From: Cyclobacteriaceae bacterium
Lineage (GTDB): Bacteria > Bacteroidota > Bacteroidia > Cytophagales > Cyclobacteriaceae
DNA: 64,000 bases
Reading direction: 5' to 3'
NCBI GenBank assembly: GCA_026129485.1
Contig: JAHCHY010000008.1
Span: forward strand, 120,657 to 184,656
Of the stretch, positions 15,031 to 23,062 are shown piece by piece. Position numbers and translations under genes: made by a program. The notes below the pieces were generated by a model that saw only the letters and a list, made by a program, of their open reading frames with translations, was not told the DNA's origin and ran no database searches. Within the stretch, counting starts at the first letter, position 1, and every line of letters starts with the position of its first letter.

Positions 15031-16899
15031 TTACCACCCTATTCCGTAGTCCTCTCCATGATTGCTCGATCCGCCCCAGAAGCTGCCATGCTCCCAATCA
15101 AAATAAATGGCATTGATGGGCCCGCTGGTGCGATCGCCAAACCGCAACCGGTAGCCCATGCCCTGTAATTCCTTGCGCACATAAGGCGGTGTGCTTTCAT
15201 GCAATAACATATTGCCATACTTGGGCTTACGATCTTCCCCACCCAGCGAAAGCCAGAGCTGGTCGGAGTTTACATTAGGCGCTTCGGTAGCTTCCTGCAC
15301 CGTCATGCCAAACTCAACCATGTTTAAAAAGAACTGCAGCAGGTTCTGATCCTGTGTATCGCCACCCTGCACGGCAAATGAAAGGAACGGTTTGCCATCC
15401 TTGAGTGCAAGCGTGGGTGTAAGTGTTACACGCGGCCGCTTGCCCGGCTCCACCACATTGTAAGGATTTTCTTTCGGATCGGTAACAAAGCTCTGCATAC
15501 GCTGGCTAAGACCAATCCCGGTTTTACCAGCAATGCAAGCCGGATTCCATCCGCCACTGGGCGTAATGGAAACCACCCAACCTTCCTTGTCAGCCGCTTC
15601 CACGGAAGTAGTGCCCAGAAATACCTGATGCAGGTAATCTTCTGAAAGCGGTGAAGTATAAGTTGTGCTTGCCGCCTGCGACCATTGCTTCAGGTAATCT
15701 TTATACGGATTGGTTTTGCCTTCAAACGGGTAAGGATCGCCCGGGCCTGCCTTGGTATCGTTGCGTTCCCAGTTAATGGCCTTCACGCGTTCTTTCGCAT
15801 ACTCTTTCGAAAGCAAACCTTTAATGGGTTCTTCCGGGCCAAAGTACGGATCGCCATAATAAAAATCGCGATCGGCAAAAGTCAGGTTCATAACCTGGTA
15901 AAGTGTGTGAATGTACTTGGCAGAATTAAAACCCATTGCTTTCAGATCGATGTTCTCCAGCATATTCAGTGCCTGTAACATAACAGGACCTTGTGTCCAC
16001 TGCTGCATTTTATATACATCAATGCCTTTGTAATTAACCATCAGGGGCTCTTCGGTAATTACTTTCCAGTTAGCCAGGTCTTTTTCGGTAATCAATCCAC
16101 CCTGCTCTTGCGTGCCGCGTGCAATTTCTTTGGCAAGATCACCTTTATAAAACCGATCGTACGCAGCATAGATCGCTTCCTTACGGGATTTTCCTTTTTT
16201 CAATGCCTGTTGCTCCGCATCAATCAGCTTTTGAAGCGTAGCTAATAAATCTTTCTGCACAAATATTTCGCCTGCCACAGGAGCTTCGCGCTTCTCACCC
16301 AAATGCGGAAGGAACACGGCTTTTGAATACGGCCATTGCTTCAATGTTTCTTTTGATCGCTCAAAGCTGTTGGCCGTCTGCGCTTCAATCGGGTAACCTT
16401 CGGCTAACTGCATGGCCGGTGCAAGCACATCTTTCAGGCTCATGGTTCCGTACTCCGCCAGCATCACCATTAGTCCGCCCGGTGTGCCGGGAGTTACCGC
16501 AGCCAACGGGCCATACTGTGGCGGGTAGCCCATGCCTTTGCTTTTAAAGAAATCGGCCGTAGCCCCGGTAGGCGCTACCCCTAAGGCGTTAATAGCTATT
16601 ACTTTTTTAGTTTTCGGATTGTAGATAAGCGCCTGCGTTTCTCCGCCCCAGCTCAACACATCGAACATGGTGCAGGTTGCCGCCAGCATGGCACAGGAAG
16701 CATCCACGGCATTACCGCCTTTGCTGAAAACTATTGCCCCGGCAGTAGCTGCCAACGGTTTTCCGGTAATGGCCATCCAGTGTTTACCGTGCAGCGGAGG
16801 CTTTTGTGTATTTACCGGCAGGTTATTGAATGATTGAGCCATAGCCGCGTAGCTGATCCCGGCTGCCAGTACAATTAAGAAAAGTTGCTTCAGTTTCAT
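15031..16899 (-). CDS. Gamma-glutamyltransferase family protein (divergent)
   Basis: 622 residues with a signal peptide (MKLKQLFLIVLAAGISYAAM, cleaved near MAQ). It has the Ntn-hydrolase architecture of gamma-glutamyltranspeptidase: VFSKGGNAVDASCAM and GTPGGLMVMLAEYGTM in the large subunit, then an autoprocessing site whose Thr lies in FLGTTSVEAADKEGW. In canonical enzymes the small subunit begins TTHxSVVD; here the His is replaced by Ser and the following residues differ. The substrate-loop region is also altered and the C-terminus (FWGGSSNHGEDYGIGW) is typical of a divergent subgroup. Probably a periplasmic enzyme cleaving gamma-glutamyl bonds or a related substrate. Monocistronic. Confidence 0.85.
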   Translation of the reverse strand: MKLKQLFLIVLAAGISYAAMAQSFNNLPVNTQKPPLHGKHWMAITGKPLAATAGAIVFSKGGNAVDASCAMLAATCTMFDVLSWGGETQALIYNPKTKKVIAINALGVAPTGATADFFKSKGMGYPPQYGPLAAVTPGTPGGLMVMLAEYGTMSLKDVLAPAMQLAEGYPIEAQTANSFERSKETLKQWPYSKAVFLPHLGEKREAPVAGEIFVQKDLLATLQKLIDAEQQALKKGKSRKEAIYAAYDRFYKGDLAKEIARGTQEQGGLITEKDLANWKVITEEPLMVNYKGIDVYKMQQWTQGPVMLQALNMLENIDLKAMGFNSAKYIHTLYQVMNLTFADRDFYYGDPYFGPEEPIKGLLSKEYAKERVKAINWERNDTKAGPGDPYPFEGKTNPYKDYLKQWSQAASTTYTSPLSEDYLHQVFLGTTSVEAADKEGWVVSITPSGGWNPACIAGKTGIGLSQRMQSFVTDPKENPYNVVEPGKRPRVTLTPTLALKDGKPFLSFAVQGGDTQDQNLLQFFLNMVEFGMTVQEATEAPNVNSDQLWLSLGGEDRKPKYGNMLLHESTPPYVRKELQGMGYRLRFGDRTSGPINAIYFDWEHGSFWGGSSNHGEDYGIGW

Positions 16900-17056
16900 T
16901 TGTTTCGGATTTAGATTTTAAAGCCGGCATGTGCAGCTGGCGGGTAACTTCATTGTAATTGATTACTTTTCGTTGCTTTTTAAAAGTACTACAACCCATA
17001 CTATAAGTAAAGCCTAAAAGGGCTGAAGGAATGATTGTTCCACTAACGGAAAAAAG

Positions 17057-17530
17057 ATGCATACCGAACTAATTACCCGGTTTTATACGGCCTTTCAGAA
17101 GCTTGACTGGCAGACCATGAGCAGTTGTTACCATGCCGAAGCCACGTTTTACGATCCGGCTTTCCATAACCTGGACAGCAAGGAAGCGCGTGCTATGTGG
17201 CACATGCTCTGCTTGAATGCAAAAGATTTCGCGCTCACCTTTTCGGATGTGAGAGCCGATGGTGATGCCGTGCGTTGCCGGTGGCAGGCTTCCTATACGT
17301 TTTCCAAAACCGGACGCATGGTAGTAAACCGCATTGAAGCCACCTTCGCTTTTAAAGACGGTTTGATCCGGAACCACACCGACCGGTTCGATTTCTGGAA
17401 ATGGAGCCGACAGGCATTGGGCTTACCCGGGTTATTGTTAGGGTGGTCGCCCATTTTAAAGAATCAGGTAAACGCCACTGCGCGTAAAAGCCTTGCCCGT
17501 TTTATAGCCGAGCACCCCGAATACCAATAA
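17057..17530 (+). CDS. NTF2-like (SnoaL-type) protein
   Basis: 157 residues. The pattern ITRFYTAFQKLDWQTMSSCYHAEATFYDPAF, then RCRWQASYTFSKTGRMVVNRIEATFAFKDGLIRNHTDRFD, is the cone-shaped NTF2-like fold, with the usual W/Y pocket residues. Members include polyketide cyclases and isomerases as well as many proteins of unknown role; no specific catalytic set can be recognised here. The C-terminal 45 residues (LPGLLLGWSPILKNQVNATARKS) are a common extension in bacterial members. It is divergent from the gamma-glutamyltransferase gene. Confidence 0.82.
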   Translation: MHTELITRFYTAFQKLDWQTMSSCYHAEATFYDPAFHNLDSKEARAMWHMLCLNAKDFALTFSDVRADGDAVRCRWQASYTFSKTGRMVVNRIEATFAFKDGLIRNHTDRFDFWKWSRQALGLPGLLLGWSPILKNQVNATARKSLARFIAEHPEYQ

Positions 17531-17584
17531 CCGGTAAAAAATACCGAAATCTGCCGCCAAACGAGGATAATTGGAAAAAACCAT

Positions 17585-17592
17585 TACCTTTG
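17585..17592 (+). promoter_or_regulatory. -7 box (TACCTTTG) of the RRM gene
   Basis: Perfect TAnnTTTG match 110 nt upstream of the ATG at 17703, implying an untranslated leader of about 100 nt. Confidence 0.55.
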
Positions 17593-17702
17593 GTTAGTTA
17601 ATGGAATAATCCCACCCGAAAGTAGTTCACCCAACCGAGTTATTATTGGCAGGCCTTATTGCGTTAGCAAGAACATTTATCACTTAATTTCAAAAAACAC
17701 AA

Positions 17703-18008
17703 ATGAACATTTATGTAGCCAACATTCCCTGGAAGGCATCCGAGGAACAACTGAAACAACTTTTTGCCGAGTATGGCGATGTAAGCTCAGCAAAGATTAT
17801 CATGGACAAGGTTACCCAGCGCAGCCGGGGATTTGGATTTGTAGAGATGGCGGATGATTCAGCTGGCCGTGCAGCCATTGCCGGTTTGAATGGTTTCGAT
17901 TTCCTGGGGAAAACCCTGGTAGTGAACGAGGCCCGTCCGCGCGAAGAAGGAGGCGGAAGCCGGGGTGGCAGCCGTGGAGGTTTCCGCGGTGGTTATAACA
18001 AAGACTAA
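17703..18008 (+). CDS. Glycine-rich RRM RNA-binding protein
   Basis: 101 residues: one RNA recognition motif with RNP2 (IYVANIPW) and RNP1 (RGFGFVEM), then a short arginine-glycine tail (GGGSRGGSRGGFRGG). Proteins of this kind occur in Bacteroidota and cyanobacteria and bind single-stranded RNA; several are cold-induced. The aromatic residues of RNP1 and RNP2 needed for RNA stacking are present. It is a single-gene unit with a leader of about 100 nt and a strong terminator, which would allow post-transcriptional control. Confidence 0.93.
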   Translation: MNIYVANIPWKASEEQLKQLFAEYGDVSSAKIIMDKVTQRSRGFGFVEMADDSAGRAAIAGLNGFDFLGKTLVVNEARPREEGGGSRGGSRGGFRGGYNKD

Positions 18009-18028
18009 CCTGAACGGACTCATACAAA

Positions 18029-18060
18029 CAAAGCCACGCCATGCGTGGCTTTGTTGTTTT
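18029..18060 (+). terminator. Intrinsic terminator of the RRM gene
   Basis: A perfect 11-bp stem, CAAAGCCACGC/GCGTGGCTTTG with a 3-nt loop, followed by TTGTTTT. Confidence 0.82.
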
Positions 18061-18150
18061 AGGGCTGAGGGTGCCGCTCCTTAAACACCGGGCGATACTA
18101 AACCCGGTTAGGTAACATAAACTTAACTGCATGAATTGACCGGCTCGTAA

Positions 18151-18158
18151 TATCTTTA
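18151..18158 (+). promoter_or_regulatory. -7-like box (TATCTTTA)
   Basis: Seven of eight matches to TAnnTTTG, 13 nt before the phosphoesterase ATG at 18172. Confidence 0.45.
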
Positions 18159-18171
18159 CCTAAAAAAATAT

Positions 18172-19986
18172 ATGAAGGGTATTCTCGCAGCATGGGTATT
18201 GATACTAATCAGCCCATTTTCCATACAAGCTCAGCGCCTGGACCATCCGCAGCTAAAAATCGATCAGCCCAGCGGGGCTAAACCCTGGACAAATCGGAAT
18301 ATCAACGACAAGTCCGGTCAGTTTCAGTTTGCTATTGTTACTGACCGTACCGGAGGGCACCGGCCGGGAGTGTTTGAAGATGGTGTGCGTAAGCTAAACT
18401 TACTACAGCCTGAGTTTGTCATGAGTGTAGGCGATTTGATTGAAGGCTACACTACCGACACGGTTGAGCTTATTCGCCAATGGGATGAGTTTGACGGATT
18501 CGTGAATCAACTAAGCATGCCTTTCTTTTATGTACCCGGTAATCACGATCTGACAAACCCGGTACAGGTAAAAATCTGGAATAAGCGATATGGGCCCACG
18601 CACTACTCTTTTATTTACAAAGACATCTTGTTTATGGCCCTGAATTCCGAAGATCAGACAAAAGGCTCCGGTAAAGGCACCATTTCAGATAAGCAGTATG
18701 ACTGGATAAAAAACACCCTGGCTGCAAATGCGCAGGTAAAGTGGACGTTTTTATTTATGCATCAGCCCCTGTGGGTACAAGAGGCAGATCCTGCACGGTG
18801 GTTCGATGTGGAGAAATTATTAAAAGACAGGGCGCATACCGTTTTCGTGGGACATCGTCATCATTATGTACAATACGAACGAAACAACTCGAGGTACTAT
18901 ATGCTGGCCACAACCGGTGGCGCTTCTCCGTTACGCGGCCCCCAGTTTGGTGAGTTCGATCATTTTGTCTGGGTAACCATGACCGATCGCGGCCCTATAC
19001 TGGCCAACCTGCAGCTTGAAGGGATTTTTGATGACCAGCTTTATACCGAAAAGACAGAGGCTTTTATATCTAAAGTATGGGCCAGTGAGATTGTACGGGT
19101 GGAGCCATTATATACCGACAACTTTAAACGCGACTCCATCCGGTTTAGACTTACCAATCCATTTGATGTACCCGTTACCATTAAATTAAGCAATGGGTTC
19201 TCGTGGGACATGAAAGCCGATTTACCCAAGCCGGAAATTACATTACCCCCTAACAGCGTAAGCTTTACATCGTTAGACGTGGAGCTTAGAAAATCAAAAT
19301 CGTTAGAATCAATTAAACCGGTGCGGGTAAAAGCAGAAGTAGCCGTAAAAGATGCTACCATAAAATCAGATTTATTTATTCCATTTGAATTTAATGTAGC
19401 TCCCTTAAAAAAATACCAGGTAACCAAAGTAAACAAACCAGTTGTAATAGATGGAAACCTGGGAGAATGGCAGCTCCCTTATACCCTGCCTTCCGCTGAA
19501 AAGGCACACTTCGGTATAGCGTACGACAATCAATATGTTTATCTGGCCGTCCAGGTAAACGATAGTGAGGTTATCGCGCCAGCGCAAAGCACAGCTTTTA
19601 ATCAGGACTTTGTAGGCTTTGTGCTGGATGCTCAACCTTTAGCCAAAAGTGCGGCCGATAAGGGTGAAGCATGGTTTGCCAACTCACTCTATTTCATAAC
19701 CGGTCCCGAAGATGAGACAGGAAAAAACAGCGTATGGGATATGAGTGAGTCCGAAAAAGAACTTTTAAAATGGAAATGCATTCGTAACGGGAAAGGTTAT
19801 GCTTTTGAAGTGGCTATACCCATCACATACGTTCAAAAATTGCAAGGAAACAACTGGCAAACATTAAGGCTAAATGTGGTCGTGCAGGATAAAGACAGCA
19901 ACAGCGAAACGAAACGTGTATTCTGGTACCCCAACTGGCGAGAGGGGGACAACATTCCTGGGTCGGGCATGTTTTTCAGAAAATAA
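18172..19986 (+). CDS. Secreted calcineurin-like metallophosphoesterase with C-terminal CBM9-like domain
   Basis: 604 residues with a signal peptide (ILAAWVLILISPFSIQAQ). The phosphoesterase domain (about 45-290) has MSVGDLIEG, YVPGNHDL, LFMHQPLW and FVGHRHHYV, four of the usual metal-binding blocks. The first block, normally D-x-H, is here AIVTDRTGGH, as in a distinct subgroup. Residues about 300-400 are a beta-rich linker, and about 415-604 (VTKVNKPVVIDGNLGEWQ... to ...FWYPNWREGDNIPGSGMF) resembles a family 9 carbohydrate-binding module. Probably a periplasmic or outer-surface phosphodiesterase; substrate unknown. It ends 84 bp from the convergent helicase gene. Confidence 0.82.
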   Translation: MKGILAAWVLILISPFSIQAQRLDHPQLKIDQPSGAKPWTNRNINDKSGQFQFAIVTDRTGGHRPGVFEDGVRKLNLLQPEFVMSVGDLIEGYTTDTVELIRQWDEFDGFVNQLSMPFFYVPGNHDLTNPVQVKIWNKRYGPTHYSFIYKDILFMALNSEDQTKGSGKGTISDKQYDWIKNTLAANAQVKWTFLFMHQPLWVQEADPARWFDVEKLLKDRAHTVFVGHRHHYVQYERNNSRYYMLATTGGASPLRGPQFGEFDHFVWVTMTDRGPILANLQLEGIFDDQLYTEKTEAFISKVWASEIVRVEPLYTDNFKRDSIRFRLTNPFDVPVTIKLSNGFSWDMKADLPKPEITLPPNSVSFTSLDVELRKSKSLESIKPVRVKAEVAVKDATIKSDLFIPFEFNVAPLKKYQVTKVNKPVVIDGNLGEWQLPYTLPSAEKAHFGIAYDNQYVYLAVQVNDSEVIAPAQSTAFNQDFVGFVLDAQPLAKSAADKGEAWFANSLYFITGPEDETGKNSVWDMSESEKELLKWKCIRNGKGYAFEVAIPITYVQKLQGNNWQTLRLNVVVQDKDSNSETKRVFWYPNWREGDNIPGSGMFFRK

Positions 19987-20069
19987 AGCCGTCTGGTGCA
20001 TAACGTCTGCTTCAGAAGAACCAGTCCGGTCAGCTAAAACAATTTTGAAGGAAACCGGTGAAGCGGCTT

Positions 20070-22136
20070 TCAAGCTAAAAACCCACTCCGCTCCTGCTCA
20101 TACGTAAGCGTTAACCGGTGCATGGCGCGTGTGCAGGCTATATACAACATGCGCTTATCAATGTCCGATTTATAGTTGGTGGCTGATACAAACGGCACCA
20201 GCACTTCGTCAAACTCTAATCCTTTTGATAAGTGTACTGTAGTAACAATAATACCGCTCGAGAATGCAGTGCTGTCCGGGGTAAGTAAATGAATCTTTAG
20301 TTTCTTTTCCTGATCTGCTGCTGTTAATTTTTCAAACAGCATTTGAGCCTGACGCTGGGTTTTGCAAATAATACCCATCGATTGATTGACTGAATTACTA
20401 AACTTCAGGCACTCTATATATATAGCATCTGTCTCTTCCTGCGCATTTGCAAACCCAAGCGCCTGCGGCTCTTCTCCGTGGCGTTCCATCGCAACAAGAT
20501 CCGGGTTCGGGCTGATGCGTAATGAGAACTGCGTGATCTCCCACGTAGAACGATAGCTGCGAAACAATTTCACGATCTCGCCTTGCGGAAAAACTTCTTC
20601 AATGCCTTCTGCCGAGGAAGCGCTGTATGGATTAACCGGCTGGTTCACATCGCCCAGTATGGTTTTCCTGCATTTGAACACACGCGAGAGCACCGCATAC
20701 TGCACCGGTGTATAATCCTGCATCTCATCCACCAGCAAATGTTTGATGTGGTCATAGTTTTGTATGCCCTCCAGGCGGATTTTACAATAGATAAGCGGAA
20801 ACACATCGGCAAACTCTAATTTCATGCCGTGCATCATGCGGAACATTTCCGGCTTACCGATCCATTCATAAAATCCTTTATACACATCAAACGTACTGCG
20901 GATGTTGAACATGCGCGGGACCAGCTCCCACACTTTTGCTTTTTCGCTACCGCTTAGCTTACGGTTGACGCCATTGCGTACATACTGTAATACTTCCTTC
21001 ACTACTTCGGGTATGCGCTTACCCATCGGCATGCGGCTCCACGACCTGAATTTTTCAATTACAAACGGAAAGGGTACTACCACACTGGCAACTTTCAAAT
21101 CCATCGGCCGGAATGAATTGTTTTCGAGGTGTATAAAATATTTATTCAACTGGCTTAAAAACGCAAACGAGGATTTAAAGCGGATGCGCTGAATAAATTC
21201 CGGATGCGGTTGCTCTAACAAAGCGGCTACCTGTTGAAAGAAAGTCTGGAACGGATATTTATTTTCAAGCAATACATTGGCCAATTCTTCCATGCCCGTT
21301 TCCGGGATATACTCTTCACCCAATTCAGGCAACACGTTGCTGATGTAATCGGCAAACACTTTGTTGGGCGACAAGATCAATATATCGTTTGCCTTAATCG
21401 TATCGCGAAAGCGGTACAGCAAAAAAGCAATGCGGTGCAGGGCTATAGAGGTTTTACCGGAACCGGCCACACCCTGGATGATCATAACCGGGGCCGTTTC
21501 GTTACGGATCACCAGGTTCTGGTCGCGCTGAATCGTGGCTACGATATTCTTCATCTTATCGTCAGCCGATTTGCTTAGCTCGCGCTGCAGCACATCATCG
21601 AGGATGCTTACGGAGTTTTCGATCATAAACTCCATGCGGCCCTCACGGATTTTATATTGCCGCTTCAACAGAATTTCGCCTGAAATTTTCCCGGAGAGTG
21701 TTTCATAGGCAGCCTCGCCTAATTCAAAATCATAAAATAAAGACGAGATGGGGGCGCGCCAGTCGAAAATGTAGTTCACTCTTTCGGCATCATCGGTGAA
21801 CGTAGCCAGCCCGATGTAAACAGGGGTTTCCTTTTCTTCTTTGTTCGGTTTGAAATCAATTCGCCCGAAGTAAGGCGATTGCACCAGCTTTAATAATTTA
21901 CGCCTGCGGGCTACTGCCGATTCGCCCGTATTCACCATCCGGTCGATGGATTGCCCGGCTGCCACCCTATCGGCATCATCCAGTCCGCTCTGGTTCTCGA
22001 AAATATATTGCTTCTTCTCTCTAAGCTCTTCCGAATATTCGCGCACACGACTTTCCATGCGGCTCAATGCCCGTGCCAATCGCTCTCTGATCTCTTCCAG
22101 GTAATTCCGTTCGTCCTGTTCGGTAGGGTTAAGCAT
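20070..22136 (-). CDS. helD: HelD-like UvrD-family ATPase (RNA polymerase recycling type)
   Basis: 688 residues. A long charged coiled coil at the N-terminus (EEIRERLARALSRMESRVREY) precedes a UvrD/Rep-type superfamily 1 core: Walker A in IQGVAGSGKTSIALHRIAF, Walker B in LLVDEMQDYTPVQYAV, GDVNQPVNP and the late motif VHLSKGLEFDEVLVPF. This coiled-coil plus split ATPase layout is that of HelD, which in Gram-positive bacteria inserts into RNA polymerase to release it from stalled complexes. The N-terminal block FDWRAPISSLFYDFE is shared by HelD proteins. A TAAGTTTG box (22159-22166, minus strand) lies just upstream. Confidence 0.87.
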   Translation of the reverse strand: MLNPTEQDERNYLEEIRERLARALSRMESRVREYSEELREKKQYIFENQSGLDDADRVAAGQSIDRMVNTGESAVARRRKLLKLVQSPYFGRIDFKPNKEEKETPVYIGLATFTDDAERVNYIFDWRAPISSLFYDFELGEAAYETLSGKISGEILLKRQYKIREGRMEFMIENSVSILDDVLQRELSKSADDKMKNIVATIQRDQNLVIRNETAPVMIIQGVAGSGKTSIALHRIAFLLYRFRDTIKANDILILSPNKVFADYISNVLPELGEEYIPETGMEELANVLLENKYPFQTFFQQVAALLEQPHPEFIQRIRFKSSFAFLSQLNKYFIHLENNSFRPMDLKVASVVVPFPFVIEKFRSWSRMPMGKRIPEVVKEVLQYVRNGVNRKLSGSEKAKVWELVPRMFNIRSTFDVYKGFYEWIGKPEMFRMMHGMKLEFADVFPLIYCKIRLEGIQNYDHIKHLLVDEMQDYTPVQYAVLSRVFKCRKTILGDVNQPVNPYSASSAEGIEEVFPQGEIVKLFRSYRSTWEITQFSLRISPNPDLVAMERHGEEPQALGFANAQEETDAIYIECLKFSNSVNQSMGIICKTQRQAQMLFEKLTAADQEKKLKIHLLTPDSTAFSSGIIVTTVHLSKGLEFDEVLVPFVSATNYKSDIDKRMLYIACTRAMHRLTLTYEQERSGFLA

Positions 22137-22158
22137 GCCGTTCGTTCAAATTAAGCTG

Positions 22159-22166
22159 CAAACTTA
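22159..22166 (-). promoter_or_regulatory. -7 box (TAAGTTTG) of helD
   Basis: Perfect TAnnTTTG on the minus strand, 22 nt upstream of the helD ATG. Confidence 0.55.
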
Positions 22167-22244
22167 AGGGAAACAATCTGAATATAATGAAGCATATCCG
22201 CTCCAATGAGAGCAATTATCGTTAACCGTTATTCCTTATCTTTT

Positions 22245-22252
22245 TATCTTTG
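22245..22252 (+). promoter_or_regulatory. -7 box (TATCTTTG)
   Basis: Perfect TAnnTTTG. It lies 16 nt before the ATG at 22269 and downstream of an in-frame ATG at 22206, so it decides that gene's start. Confidence 0.6.
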
Positions 22253-22268
22253 CATATTCTTAACACAA

Positions 22269-23003
22269 ATGCAAAGATACTATATAATAGAGGCGCTTTT
22301 TGTATTGCTTGGTGCAGCATTACTTGTTGCTATTATTAAATATCCTAAAGACATTTTTTTTAAGCTGCCGTTGGAAATCGTAAAACTGGTTTTAAGCAGG
22401 ATATGGGATTTCGTATCATTTCCGTTTATTATTTTATCGATTCCGCTCTATTACTTTGCCCAAAAATATAATTGGGGAATTGCCCCGGCCCTGGGGCGGT
22501 TTATCGATTGGAGCAGCCGCGATGGTGATGATGAACCTTATGCTTCTGCGAAGAATCTCAACGTAAGTTTTGAAGAAGGCGACAAGCATGTGTATATTAT
22601 AAATTCAGGGCAACGCGCCAAAGAGCTGATACAGGAACTACTGGAAGCGCTTACACAAAAGCACATCATTAATGAATTCCTGTTTACTGAAAGAGGAAAC
22701 GGCATGAGTATATTGTTTCCCAAACATATCCATTTTTATGACTTCCATTTGCTTGTTCAGCATCTGAGCAATGAGCTTGGAACACGAAATAGCTTTGGTA
22801 TATATAAGTCCGAAAAACTTGGTTATTATGTATTTCAGGATAACAAGACCGCCAATAACCTGATTGGTTATACTAATCAAAAAAAATTATTCTCGATTTA
22901 CATGTTGGATGATTTTGAGGAACAATACCTGAAGCTTAATCAAAGACTGAAAGTAGAAACAGGCTGGATAGAACGATTAGACCTGGCTGAGCTAAAAATA
23001 TAG
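22269..23003 (+). CDS. Hypothetical membrane-anchored protein
   Basis: About 244 residues from the ATG at 22269. Two hydrophobic segments open the protein (IIEALFVLLGAALLVAII and FVSFPFIILSIPLYYFA), followed by a soluble cytoplasmic domain of about 165 residues with alternating strands and helices (DKHVYIINSGQRAKELIQEL, then NEFLFTERGNGMSILFP). I do not recognise the family. Its base composition is more AT-rich than its neighbours'. It stands alone between helD and a permease gene. Confidence 0.65.
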   Translation: MQRYYIIEALFVLLGAALLVAIIKYPKDIFFKLPLEIVKLVLSRIWDFVSFPFIILSIPLYYFAQKYNWGIAPALGRFIDWSSRDGDDEPYASAKNLNVSFEEGDKHVYIINSGQRAKELIQELLEALTQKHIINEFLFTERGNGMSILFPKHIHFYDFHLLVQHLSNELGTRNSFGIYKSEKLGYYVFQDNKTANNLIGYTNQKKLFSIYMLDDFEEQYLKLNQRLKVETGWIERLDLAELKI

Positions 23004-23062
23004 ATTTAACCTGCAATATGCGCAGGTCTTCCGACCCCCGTAAGTGCTCCTTGTCAAACTAC

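Noticed and set aside
16981-16990. Partial match TAAAAGTACT upstream of the gamma-glutamyltransferase gene, as a third creD-type operator
   Set aside because: Only half of the palindrome is present and no -7 box stands at the operator spacing.
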